A stretch of 26,132 bases of DNA from Thioglobus_B sp964558405 (GCA_964558405.1 CAZLDG010000022.1:1-26132); one strand, 5' to 3'; numbered from the stretch's first letter, positions 1 through 7,580 are shown. The notes: a model not told the origin generated them from the letters alone. Translations and numbers: made by a program.

Positions 1-21
1 AGTCAAACCTTTTTAATAGAT

Positions 22-972
22 TTATTTAATTTTCTTAGGCATCTTGCGTAACGTTTTGGTTGACCACAGATTTTTCTTCTTATACTTGTGGTTTACCTTA
101 GTTACTGTTGATGGAATGAAAGCCATGGTCTCGTGACCAGTAGCATGTGTTGTACCGTACCAGTAGCCCCAATAGTTAGCACGTGGGTCATCTAGATTGG
201 CTGAGATCCATGAACGGTCAATGGTTTTGATATGCTTTCCATCTTTAAAGTACTCGGTACGATAATCAGCAAAAGTTTTGCTATCGATGTAGCTCACGCG
301 GTGGTCATACCACCAGTTGGCATCGGTAGCTGTTGATTTAAGTTTATAAACTTCTTTGCCGTCAACCGAGCAATCAGCCTTAATGTCTGCATTTTGTGTC
401 CACTTGTTACGCTTTACATCTTTCATCACGCCCAAGCAGCCTGACATGGTAGTCTTGCCTTGTAATTCATGTGATTCGTGCTTAGGTTTACGCAGTGTTA
501 CATCGCCAAAGGTAAAGTCTGAACCACCCCAAGAATCATCACGCGCTGGTTCGGCAAAACGACGCACCTTGCGAATTGATGGAATAAAAATTTCATAAGA
601 TTGTGATTTAGCCTGATCACTAAAATCGGTAATCAACATACCTGTGCCTTTTAATTTACCCGAGCGGAAAATTGCCAAATCTTGTGCATTAACACCAGCC
701 TTAGCAGGCTTGTTATTAAGATAACGCTCTAGCGTTAGTGTTAGTGGGTTTGAATCTTTGGCTCGAAGAATCAATGCAGTAATGTCTTTACCTTTTTTGG
801 AGATACCATAATTATCAAAAGCATAAAAATGATTCACAAAATAAGTTTGTGCTGCTAGGTCATTAGCAGAAACAGCGCCAGTTGAATAAACCAGATCTTT
901 ACTGACTACAGCAGAGGCAACACCTGTTGCCATCGAGGCTGCGAGTGCAACCGATAGTGTTAAACGTTTCAT
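22..972 (-). CDS. Secreted LolA-like (outer membrane lipoprotein-sorting-like) protein
   Basis: This 316-residue protein has a typical Sec signal peptide (MKRLTLSVALAASMATGVASA) and no later membrane segment, so it should be periplasmic. The central part has the pattern I associate with the Pfam LolA_like family: a TGMLITDFSD strand near residues 110-119, IPSIRKVRRF at 130-139 and GSDFTFGDV at 150-158. That family is annotated 'outer membrane lipoprotein-sorting protein' by fold, with members often near RND-type exporters; its real ligand is unknown. Many Trp and Tyr residues in the C-terminal half and a Lys-rich tail are notable. The ATG follows a G-rich Shine-Dalgarno sequence (GGGGGGAAT) and a near-consensus promoter, so high expression is likely. 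No partner gene adjoins it. The family call is from memory of motifs; the exact role is not assignable. Confidence 0.75.
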   Translation of the reverse strand: MKRLTLSVALAASMATGVASAVVSKDLVYSTGAVSANDLAAQTYFVNHFYAFDNYGISKKGKDITALILRAKDSNPLTLTLERYLNNKPAKAGVNAQDLAIFRSGKLKGTGMLITDFSDQAKSQSYEIFIPSIRKVRRFAEPARDDSWGGSDFTFGDVTLRKPKHESHELQGKTTMSGCLGVMKDVKRNKWTQNADIKADCSVDGKEVYKLKSTATDANWWYDHRVSYIDSKTFADYRTEYFKDGKHIKTIDRSWISANLDDPRANYWGYWYGTTHATGHETMAFIPSTVTKVNHKYKKKNLWSTKTLRKMPKKIK

Positions 973-1005
973 ATTCCCCCCAGAATATTTAATAAAACTT
1001 TGAGC

Positions 1006-1034
1006 AATATACCCTACAAACCATATGGTGTCAA
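1006..1034 (-). promoter_or_regulatory. Strong sigma-70 promoter of the LolA-like gene
   Basis: On the minus strand a perfect TTGACA (1029-1034) is separated by 17 bases from TATATT (1006-1011, 5 of 6 consensus). Transcription would start near 999, about 27 bases before the ATG. This is the best promoter in the window. The spacer contains the palindrome CCATATGG (1021-1028). Confidence 0.75.
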
Positions 1035-1038
1035 GCTT

Positions 1039-1078
1039 GTTCCACCATGTGAAACCACATTGTTACACTTTTGTTACA
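1039..1078 (-). promoter_or_regulatory. Candidate activator sites upstream of the strong promoter
   Basis: Just upstream of the -35 box is an imperfect inverted repeat, GTTCCAC-CAT-GTGAAAC (1039-1055, 6 of 7 pairs). It is followed by two direct copies of TTGTTACA (1060-1067 and 1071-1078) exactly 11 bases apart, one helical turn. Position and phasing suit an activator such as a dimeric regulator. No regulator family is recognised. The same DNA also lies upstream of the divergent protease gene. Confidence 0.35.
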
Positions 1079-1170
1079 AACTTACCTTTTGCTGAAAAAA
1101 CGTAAAAAAATAAGCACTTTGTTAAATAGCGGTAAAATGAATGCATCATTTACCAACATTGGGGAAGGTT

Positions 1171-2421
1171 GTGGAATTCAATTTCTTTACGCTGATTTTT
1201 TTAATAGCAGCGCTGAGCTATGTCATCACACTATTATGGCTTAACTGGCGACAAGACAAGGCGGTGATAGCCTCATACGAGACCGTACCGCAAGAGTTTT
1301 TAGCAAAAATCACCCTAGAGCAACACCAAAAAGCCGCTAACTACACCCAGGCTAAATTACTGGTCAATCATTTTGAAGTGATTTTTTCAACCATTGTCTT
1401 GCTGGCGTGGACTCTGGGTGGCGGGCTGAATTGGCTAGATAGTTTCTGGCAAGCGCAATTTGACAATAGCTTATATATTGGTGTGAGCTTTATTGTAAGT
1501 TTAATGCTGATTGGTGTGATTATCGATCTGCCATTTTCCATTTATCGTACCTTTGTTTTAGAGCAGCGCTTTGGTTTTAATAAAATGGATGGTAATACCT
1601 TTATTACCGATCTGTTAAAAGAGTTGCTACTCACCTTGGTGATTGCACTACCACTGCTGTATGCCATTCTTTATCTGATGGAGATCATGGGTACGTATTG
1701 GTGGCTCTATGTTTGGCTGCTAATCAGTGGTTTTTCACTGCTGATGTTTTGGGCTTATCCAAGTTTTATTGCACCACTATTTAACAAGTTTAAACCCTTA
1801 GAGAATCAAGGCCTAAAAGATAAAATTAACAACTTACTGACGCGTACCGGCTTTAAAAGTGATGGTGTGTTTGTGATGGATGGCTCTAAGCGTTCATCTC
1901 ATGGTAATGCCTATTTTACTGGCCTGGGAAAAAACAAACGCATTGTGTTTTTTGACACCTTATTAGAAGACATGGATGATAATGAGGTTGAGGCCATCCT
2001 GGCACACGAGTTGGGGCACTTCCACCACAAACATATTCGCAAACACATGCTTAGTTCATTTGCTATTAGTTTGGCGGGTTTGGCGCTACTGGGCTATTTA
2101 ATCAATCAGGCTTGGTTCTTTAATGGTCTTGGTGTTGAGGCCCCTTCTGATCACACCGCCTTGGTTTTATTTGCACTCACATTGCCGGTATTTAGTTTTT
2201 TCATCTCGCCAATTAGCAACTATCTATCACGCAAACACGAGTTCGAGGCCGATGCCTTTGCTGCTAAACACACGCAAGCCGATGATTTGATCTCCAGTTT
2301 GGTAAAACTCTATCGTGACAACGCCGCGACACTAACGCCTGATCCTTTGTATTCAGCCTTTCACGATTCGCACCCATCAGCTTCGATTCGCATCAATCAC
2401 CTAAGGTCAAGTGGTGCTTAA
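1171..2421 (+). CDS. Ste24-like M48 family zinc metalloprotease
   Basis: Integral-membrane metalloprotease of the CAAX prenyl protease 1/Ste24 type (peptidase family M48). The zinc motif HELGH lies near codons 279-283 of this start, and a downstream KHEFEADAFA supplies the third ligand, Glu. Several hydrophobic helices precede and follow the motif. Bacterial members are inner-membrane proteases probably involved in quality control; prenylated substrates are not expected. An ATG at 1141 gives ten more residues (MHHLPTLGKV), but the family usually begins like EFNFFTLIF, and a GGGGA sequence lies five bases before the GTG at 1171, so I prefer GTG. A -10-like TAAAAT at 1133-1138 would also put the transcript start after 1141. 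The 3' end overlaps the next gene by 11 bases, suggesting translational coupling. Confidence 0.88.
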   Translation: MEFNFFTLIFLIAALSYVITLLWLNWRQDKAVIASYETVPQEFLAKITLEQHQKAANYTQAKLLVNHFEVIFSTIVLLAWTLGGGLNWLDSFWQAQFDNSLYIGVSFIVSLMLIGVIIDLPFSIYRTFVLEQRFGFNKMDGNTFITDLLKELLLTLVIALPLLYAILYLMEIMGTYWWLYVWLLISGFSLLMFWAYPSFIAPLFNKFKPLENQGLKDKINNLLTRTGFKSDGVFVMDGSKRSSHGNAYFTGLGKNKRIVFFDTLLEDMDDNEVEAILAHELGHFHHKHIRKHMLSSFAISLAGLALLGYLINQAWFFNGLGVEAPSDHTALVLFALTLPVFSFFISPISNYLSRKHEFEADAFAAKHTQADDLISSLVKLYRDNAATLTPDPLYSAFHDSHPSASIRINHLRSSGA

Positions 2422-2692
2422 AACGCTAATATCAGCTGTACTACTGAGTAGCGCAGCCCATGCCAATCTTGCTGATGGAAAACTCCTATACGAGGAAAGT
2501 TGTGCCAAATGCCACCACAATCCTTATCAGACCTTAGGCTGGAATGAAATGACTAATATTCTAGAAGTAAGACATATGGTTGAGGCTTGTAGCGACTACT
2601 TTCAGCTGGATTGGAATCAACAAGATGTGCGTGATACGGTAGAATATCTAAACAACGAGTTCTTTTTTTTCAGCACTAAACCGGGAGAGTAA
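2411..2692 (+). CDS. Small monoheme cytochrome c (first of tandem pair)
   Basis: A 93-residue secreted protein: signal peptide to about residue 18 (ending AAHA), then CAKCH at 31-35, the covalent haem c attachment motif with His35 as proximal ligand. The mature part is only about 75 residues. Met47 and Met56 are present, but neither sits in the conserved position shared with the neighbour. What the pair shares is Cys60 and a DW at 67-68. It belongs to an unnamed group of small gammaproteobacterial cytochromes with a C...W pattern (from memory). The start is one of two consecutive GTGs (2411 or 2414); AAGG at 2403-2406 is better spaced for 2414. The gene overlaps the protease end by 11 bases. 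The next gene begins two bases after its stop. Confidence 0.82.
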   Translation: MVLKTLISAVLLSSAAHANLADGKLLYEESCAKCHHNPYQTLGWNEMTNILEVRHMVEACSDYFQLDWNQQDVRDTVEYLNNEFFFFSTKPGE

Positions 2693-2694
2693 CT

Positions 2695-2970
2695 ATGTAT
2701 AAATTATTCATCAGTAGTGTCCTACTAGCCTCAACGACAGTGATGGCCAACGAACAAGGCAAAGAATTGCACGACGAATCCTGTCTGGCTTGTCACGTGG
2801 TTGAACACGATGATGCTTTTTATCAGCGCGAAGTTTCACGTCTGCACAACTTTGGTGAGCTGCGCCGCCAGGTCAGTATGTGTATGACTAACTTTAGTGT
2901 GGACTGGTTTCCAGAAGAAGAAGAAGCCGTGGTAGATTTTCTAAACACTTATTATAAATTCAAGCCCTAA
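2695..2970 (+). CDS. Small monoheme cytochrome c (second of tandem pair)
   Basis: A 91-residue secreted protein with a signal peptide (cleavage probably after VMA, residue 18) and CLACH at 30-34. It is paralogous to the preceding gene: similar length, haem motif at the same place, and Cys63 and DW (70-71) at the same spacing of eight residues as Cys60/Trp68. The ending, VVDFLNTYYKF, matches VEYLNNEFFFF of the first copy. Met62 and Met64 flank Cys63, so the sixth haem ligand is uncertain. It should be a periplasmic electron carrier matured by the Ccm system (compare ccmH in this window). ATG at 2695 has GGGAG upstream, within the end of the first cytochrome. Its TAA is directly followed by the TTG start of rsgA. 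Confidence 0.83.
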   Translation: MYKLFISSVLLASTTVMANEQGKELHDESCLACHVVEHDDAFYQREVSRLHNFGELRRQVSMCMTNFSVDWFPEEEEAVVDFLNTYYKFKP

Positions 2971-3933
2971 TTGAGCCTATCTAGACGCCAAAAATGGCGT
3001 ATTGAAAAAATCCAAGCCGAACGTATTGCACGCGCGCAAAAAGCCGCGCAGCAATCCGAGCGTCAACTGAACGATGCACAAGAACAACAAACTGGATTGG
3101 TGGTCACACGCTATGGTCAGCACTTGCTGGTAGAGGCTGAAGACGGCGCGTTATTTCAATGCACTGGCCGACAAAATATTGAGCTCTCGGTAGCGGGTGA
3201 TCAAGTGGTGTTTCAGGCCATATCAGATGAAGAAGGAGTGGTCACCGCCCTACTACCTAGAGAAAACGAACTCAGACGCAGTGAAAAACTCATTGCCAGT
3301 AATGTTGATGAGCTCTACTTGGTGGTAGCAACGCAGCCACATTATCAGTTTGAGCTGATTGATCGCTACCTGATTATGGCCGAGAATGCTGGGCTACCAA
3401 TTGAGCTGATTGTTAACAAAATTGAGCTAGATGATCTTGAACAAATCAAGAGTGATTTTGCCATGTATGAACGCATTGGCTATCCCGTTAACTACATTAG
3501 CGTTAAACAAAACATTGGTATCCAAGAACTACAACAGCGTCTTGTTGACCAAACCAATATTTTCCTAGGTCAATCAGGCGTGGGTAAATCTTCACTAATT
3601 AATGCACTGATTCCTGATCTTAACCTACGCGTCAATGCTATTTCTGATAAAAGCAAACTTGGTAAACATACCACCACCAATACCACACTGTATCACATCC
3701 CTTCAGGTGGTGATTTAATTGATTCTCCTGGTGTAAGAGAGTTTCAGTTGGAGAACTTAAGCGAGCGAGAAATTCTCTCAGGCTTTAAAGAGTTTCAAGC
3801 TTATCTAGGGCGGTGCAAATTTCGCAATTGTGCCCATGTGAATGAGCCCAATTGTGCTATCAAAGGTGCGCTAGAGGCAGGTGAGATTCACCCTAAACGC
3901 TACGAGAGTTATCTGCAGTTAATCGGCTACTAG
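2971..3933 (+). CDS. rsgA: Ribosome small-subunit-dependent GTPase A
   Basis: RsgA (YjeQ) is a circularly permuted GTPase that acts in late maturation of the 30S subunit. The permuted order is visible: G4 NKIEL at 149-153, then the P-loop GQSGVGKSS at 200-208, then G3 DSPG at 251-254. An N-terminal OB fold (about 40-95) precedes them, and the C-terminal zinc module CKFRNCAHVNEPNC has the usual Cys/His ligands. Length 320 is close to normal. The start is TTG, immediately after the TAA of the cytochrome; the N-terminus LSRRQKWRIEKIQAER matches the family's basic start, which supports it. No good Shine-Dalgarno sequence is seen, so termination-reinitiation coupling is likely. The gene ends six bases from the convergent rhodanese-MBL gene. 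Confidence 0.96.
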   Translation: MSLSRRQKWRIEKIQAERIARAQKAAQQSERQLNDAQEQQTGLVVTRYGQHLLVEAEDGALFQCTGRQNIELSVAGDQVVFQAISDEEGVVTALLPRENELRRSEKLIASNVDELYLVVATQPHYQFELIDRYLIMAENAGLPIELIVNKIELDDLEQIKSDFAMYERIGYPVNYISVKQNIGIQELQQRLVDQTNIFLGQSGVGKSSLINALIPDLNLRVNAISDKSKLGKHTTTNTTLYHIPSGGDLIDSPGVREFQLENLSEREILSGFKEFQAYLGRCKFRNCAHVNEPNCAIKGALEAGEIHPKRYESYLQLIGY

Positions 3934-3939
3934 AGCAAC

Positions 3940-5250
3940 TTACTCAAACTCCATGTGTCCAAACACACGCTCAGCATTTTGCTTGTGCAATTCACGATAG
4001 GTACCCCAGTCACGATAAGCGCTTTGATCAACGGCGTAAGCCTCTAACAGACCGCCATCATCATCCAGTACCTTTTCAATTGCACCACGCAAGAAGATTA
4101 AATAATCCTTGGTAAATTTGGTCGTAGTAGCCAAATCGGTCACCCCGCCATGACCTGGAATAATGATCTCGGGCGCTAAAGCTTCAACCTTATCCCAAGT
4201 CTGAATCCAGCCTGCAGTATCGGTATGCGGGAATACTGGCAACATACGCTCGTTGAACGCGGTATCGCCGCTAATGAGCAGTTTCAGCTCAGGCAACCAC
4301 AGCTGAATATCATCTGGTGAGTGCGAGGCGCCTAGATACAACAACTCGATTTGCGTCTCACCCATTGGCAGGTTCATTTTTTCCTCAAAGGTTAAATCTG
4401 GACGAATCACTTGGGTGCCGATCATCTTGTCTTTTTGTGTTCTGGCAGCTCTATTGTAGATTTCTTCAGCATGACTCTTAATCTCTGCATCCGCCTTGGC
4501 ATGTGCAACAATGGTTGCGCCTTGAGACTTCCAATAATTAGAGCCCAAAATTGCATGACCCTGAGCGTTTTCTAACACCACATATTTAACCGGTTGGTCG
4601 GTAATTTTTTTAATCTCTTCGTGCATGGCTTGAGCCACTAAGTAACTACCACCGGCATTAAACACCAACACACCATCGGTAGTAACAATAAAGGATAGGT
4701 TGTTGTTGTGGTTTGAATTCTCATAAGTGGGTGGCTGAGTCGCACCAATGGCTGAATACACACCGTCAGCAACTTTAGCCGGCTTGCGATATAGAATCGA
4801 TTCGGTTTCAAAATCACTAATCCATACTGGATTGCCCGAGTCTTTCCAAGTGAAGTAACCATCGGCATAGTTTTTCACATTGGTATAGCCCATGTTCTCC
4901 AAGGTCTTAGCCACCAGTGGTGAGCGCAGGTTTTGACCACAATAAGTGATGATTTGCGTGTCTTTAGACTTTACATGTTCAGCAATTTGAAATTCAGTCC
5001 AACCACGCACTAAATTAATATTTTGTCCACGTCTGATGGTACCTGTGTGTTTAATCTCAAAGGGTGAACGCACATCAATCAGTACGGCATTGGCATCTTG
5101 ATTTAGAATTTCAGCCAACTCATCAGTATCAATATTGGTGATTTGCTTATTCACCGATTCCAGCATCCGGTTCCCATCAATCAAATCCGATTCTGCCTGA
5201 GCGCTCCACAAACCTAAGGCACAGCAAGTTGCTACTACGTAACGAAACAT
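3940..5250 (-). CDS. Periplasmic rhodanese - metallo-beta-lactamase-fold fusion protein
   Basis: A 436-residue secreted protein: signal peptide (MFRYVVATCCALGLWSAQA), a rhodanese domain at about 38-145 with active-site loop YCGQNLRS (Cys104), then an MBL-fold domain from about 155. In the MBL part His310 (GASHSPDD), Asp329 (ISGDTA) and His367 (IPGHGG) match motifs 3-5, but the HxHxDH site reads ENAQGH at 227-232, keeping only the last His. Known PDO-rhodanese fusions are cytoplasmic with the opposite order. The architecture hints at periplasmic sulfane-sulfur chemistry (SoxH-like), which is inference. I start at ATG 5250, which has GGAAG six bases upstream; a TTG at 5262 would add four residues. 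Catalysis in the MBL half is uncertain. Confidence 0.85.
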   Translation of the reverse strand: MFRYVVATCCALGLWSAQAESDLIDGNRMLESVNKQITNIDTDELAEILNQDANAVLIDVRSPFEIKHTGTIRRGQNINLVRGWTEFQIAEHVKSKDTQIITYCGQNLRSPLVAKTLENMGYTNVKNYADGYFTWKDSGNPVWISDFETESILYRKPAKVADGVYSAIGATQPPTYENSNHNNNLSFIVTTDGVLVFNAGGSYLVAQAMHEEIKKITDQPVKYVVLENAQGHAILGSNYWKSQGATIVAHAKADAEIKSHAEEIYNRAARTQKDKMIGTQVIRPDLTFEEKMNLPMGETQIELLYLGASHSPDDIQLWLPELKLLISGDTAFNERMLPVFPHTDTAGWIQTWDKVEALAPEIIIPGHGGVTDLATTTKFTKDYLIFLRGAIEKVLDDDGGLLEAYAVDQSAYRDWGTYRELHKQNAERVFGHMEFE

Positions 5251-5288
5251 ATTCACTTCCAATTAATAAATTGGGATAAATTATCTCA

Positions 5289-5314
5289 TATTGCCAGCAA
5301 TCGTGGTGGCAATA
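5289..5314 (-). repeat. Perfect inverted repeat upstream of the rhodanese-MBL gene
   Basis: TATTGCCA (5289-5296) and TGGCAATA (5307-5314) are exact inverse complements around a 10-base loop. It lies between the methyltransferase stop and the rhodanese-MBL start, 39 bases from the latter. There is no U-tract, so it is a poor intrinsic terminator. A weak promoter-like TTGCCA-N16-TATGAG on the minus strand overlaps it, so an operator or 5'-UTR hairpin is possible. Confidence 0.4.
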
Positions 5315-5333
5315 ACCTAGGATTTAACTCCAG

Positions 5334-5969
5334 TTATCGATGAAATAGCGCCACATTATCAGAGACCAAATCTAGCTCTGCATCCCATTGGCGTGCTAAA
5401 AATTTCATGGTGTTGCTATGGAAAAAACCAATATGCGTTGGATCATCTTTGTAATACCACTGAGAAAAATCCGATACTTGATCATAGGTTTTGGTCATGA
5501 TTGCCAACACACCACCTGGTTTGAGTAAGTGAAATAATCGCTCTAATTCCCAGCCTGGATTGTGCAAATGTTCTGCCACTTCGGTGGCAGTGATAAAATC
5601 ATACGAACGTGAAAATACTGCTGGATTGTCAGCATAGTATTTATCAAATAAATCTACTGGGTAGCCTGCCTCTTCAAACATCACAGAAAGTGTTGGGCCA
5701 GGGCCACAACCAAAATCTAGGCCTTGCGCTCCTGGGGATAGTCGAGCAACAACTGGGTCGTAAACTTGGGCAAGAAATGCGCGATAGTTAGCATCATTAG
5801 GATCATTTTTATGCTGATCATAGCGAGACTTTTCGCTATCGGCATCCAGATAAAAAGCAGGCAGTGTAAAGATAAATTGACACTGCTTGCAATCGTAGTA
5901 GTGGGCATCTGTCTGTTGATAATAAGACCCCACATGGCTGGAGCCACATAATGGACAAAGATTATCCAT
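5334..5969 (-). CDS. Zinc-ribbon class I SAM-dependent methyltransferase
   Basis: A cytoplasmic protein of 211 residues from ATG. It has an N-terminal zinc ribbon (CPLC near 5-8, CKQC near 27-30) and a class I methyltransferase fold of the Methyltransf_23 type. The SAM-binding loop LDFGCGPGP lies near residue 100, followed by the acidic strand VDLFDKYY and ATEVAEHLHNPG. The C-terminal half, LLKPGGVLAIMTKT, is typical. The substrate is unknown; many such proteins modify small molecules or tRNA-related substrates. GTG at 5972 precedes the ATG, but the GGAG lies seven bases from ATG, so I start at 5969. It is 21 bases downstream of the FKBP gene on the same strand, and co-transcription is likely. 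Confidence 0.85.
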   Translation of the reverse strand: MDNLCPLCGSSHVGSYYQQTDAHYYDCKQCQFIFTLPAFYLDADSEKSRYDQHKNDPNDANYRAFLAQVYDPVVARLSPGAQGLDFGCGPGPTLSVMFEEAGYPVDLFDKYYADNPAVFSRSYDFITATEVAEHLHNPGWELERLFHLLKPGGVLAIMTKTYDQVSDFSQWYYKDDPTHIGFFHSNTMKFLARQWDAELDLVSDNVALFHR

Positions 5970-5990
5970 CACATCGCTCCAAGGTTTGTA

Positions 5991-6473
5991 TCAGTGTGAA
6001 CAAGAACCCGAGTGAACGTGCCCGTGCTCTAGCTCTTCTTTGCTGGCATCGCGTACATTTTCAATGCTCACTTCAAAGTGTAGTGTTTGACCAGCCAGAG
6101 GGTGGTTGGCATCGATAATGATTGAATTATCCTTAATCTCTTTTACGTGCACCACAAACGGATTGCCCTGCTCGTCTTGTGATTGCAGTTGCATGCCGAT
6201 CTCTAGGTTGTCAATACCTTGAAGCGCTTCCATTGGAATTTCTTGTACACCTTCAGGATGATACTCACCATAACCATCCTTAGCCTCAACCGAAACATTA
6301 CAAGTTTCGCCAACTTTTTTGCCTTCTAGTGCGCTTTCTAAGCCGGGAATAATATTGCCGTGGCCATGTAGAAATGGCATTGGATCTTGACCATTTGAGG
6401 TATCAATTACCTCACCAGCATCGTTTTTTAGCGTGTAGTGCATCTCAACCACTTTATCTTTTGCTACTGTCAT
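5991..6473 (-). CDS. slyD: SlyD-type FKBP peptidyl-prolyl cis-trans isomerase
   Basis: A 160-residue cytoplasmic prolyl isomerase and chaperone. The N-terminal half of the FKBP domain reads KVVEMHYTLKNDAGEVIDTS; PFLHGHGNIIPGLE is the core signature. The insert-in-flap domain follows (DGYGEYHPEGVQEIP), which places it in the SlyD/FkpB-like group. The C-terminus EHGHVHSGSCSH is a short His/Cys-rich tail that could bind Ni or Zn, much shorter than the tail of E. coli SlyD. The start is ATG 6473, preceded by AAGGAG; an upstream in-frame start at 6506 would add residues that do not fit the family. FkpB (SlpA) is the alternative name, but the His-rich tail favours SlyD. Confidence 0.9.
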   Translation of the reverse strand: MTVAKDKVVEMHYTLKNDAGEVIDTSNGQDPMPFLHGHGNIIPGLESALEGKKVGETCNVSVEAKDGYGEYHPEGVQEIPMEALQGIDNLEIGMQLQSQDEQGNPFVVHVKEIKDNSIIIDANHPLAGQTLHFEVSIENVRDASKEELEHGHVHSGSCSH

Positions 6474-6505
6474 TTTGACTCCTTGTGTTAAGGCACTTGC
6501 TCGCA

Positions 6506-6529
6506 CCTATTAAATAGGAAAAAATTATA
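6506..6529 (-). promoter_or_regulatory. Putative slyD promoter -10 box and adjacent palindrome
   Basis: A perfect TATAAT on the minus strand (6524-6529) lies 51 bases before the slyD ATG, with no good -35 box. Just downstream, around the expected start of transcription, is CCTATT-A-AATAGG (6506-6518), a perfect 6-base inverted repeat in operator-like position. No regulator is known. Confidence 0.35.
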
Positions 6530-6581
6530 CCTGTGTTTTCCCTAACAACCGATGGCGAAACAGCGTCAAATGCAAAAAAGT

Positions 6582-7580
6582 CTATGGGTTTAAACAACTG
6601 TCCTTGAGCAAGGGCTTATTTTGGGCAAATAATTGGATATTTTTAAACGTGGTGGTGGCAATATTCTCTAATGCATTCTGGGTAAAAAATCCTTGATGCG
6701 CAGTTAGCAATACATTGTCAAAACTCAGTAGTTTTTCCAGTAATGAATCCTGCATACCTGTACAGGATAAATCTTCAAAGAAAACCCCTTGTTCGTTTTC
6801 ATACACGTCTAAACCTACATAGCCAATCTGAGCAGACTCTAGCGCCACAACCAGCGCACAAGTATCAATAATGGCCCCGCGACTGGTATTAATCAACATT
6901 GTCGAAGATTGCATTTTCTCAAGTGCCTGCGCATCAATTAGATGATGCGTATGCTCATTCAGTGGACAATGCAGGGAAACTACATCAGCCTGAGATAAGA
7001 GCGTGTCAAAATCCACATACTTAATACCAGCTTGTTCACACGTTGGATTTTTAATTGGATCATGCGCGATTACCTTCATGCCCATGGCTTGGGTAATATT
7101 GGCCAAAATCGAGCCAATCTTGCCAGTGCCAATCACCCCCATGGTTTTTCCAGCAAAGTCAAAACCCAGCAAACCATCAATGGCAAAATTTGATTGGTGT
7201 ACGCGCGCATTAGCTTCAACAAGATGACGGTTAAGCGCCAACATTAAACCCAGAGCATGCTCTGCCACTGCATGTGGTGAATACGCACCCACGCGTACCA
7301 CTTGGATATTATGACGCTTAGCCGCCTCAAGATCTACATTATCAAACCCTGCACAGCGCAGTGCCAATAGCCCTACACCTTGCTCTGACAATCGACGTAA
7401 CACTTCTTGATCTAGCACGTCATTAACAAAGGCGCAGACCACGGTTGACTCCGATGAAAGCTCTACGCTATCCGCATTTAATTGCGGCTCAACAAAGTTC
7501 AACTGATAGCCAAAATCCTCATTGACCCGTGTAAAAACCTCTTGGTCGTAGTGCTTAGCGCTGTAGAAAGTAATGTTCAT
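6582..7580 (-). CDS. ldhA: D-lactate dehydrogenase-like 2-hydroxyacid dehydrogenase
   Basis: A 332-residue NAD-dependent enzyme of the D-isomer 2-hydroxyacid dehydrogenase family, most like fermentative LdhA (pyruvate plus NADH to D-lactate). The Rossmann motif GTGKIG lies near 150-155, with an acidic residue in AHDPIKN accepting the NAD ribose. The catalytic triad is the Arg of NTSRGAIID, the Glu of YENEQG and the His of TAHQGF. N-terminal YSAKHYD and LRCAGFDNVDL are characteristic of LdhA. Length is normal. No Shine-Dalgarno sequence is evident at the ATG. A 14-base perfect palindrome lies upstream. In a sulfur oxidiser this could serve fermentation or D-lactate use; the direction is not visible from sequence. 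Confidence 0.88.
   Translation of the reverse strand: MNITFYSAKHYDQEVFTRVNEDFGYQLNFVEPQLNADSVELSSESTVVCAFVNDVLDQEVLRRLSEQGVGLLALRCAGFDNVDLEAAKRHNIQVVRVGAYSPHAVAEHALGLMLALNRHLVEANARVHQSNFAIDGLLGFDFAGKTMGVIGTGKIGSILANITQAMGMKVIAHDPIKNPTCEQAGIKYVDFDTLLSQADVVSLHCPLNEHTHHLIDAQALEKMQSSTMLINTSRGAIIDTCALVVALESAQIGYVGLDVYENEQGVFFEDLSCTGMQDSLLEKLLSFDNVLLTAHQGFFTQNALENIATTTFKNIQLFAQNKPLLKDSCLNP

Noticed and set aside
5289..5314. Hairpin as a rho-independent terminator for the methyltransferase gene
   Set aside because: On the minus strand it is followed by TGAGATAATT, not a U tract.
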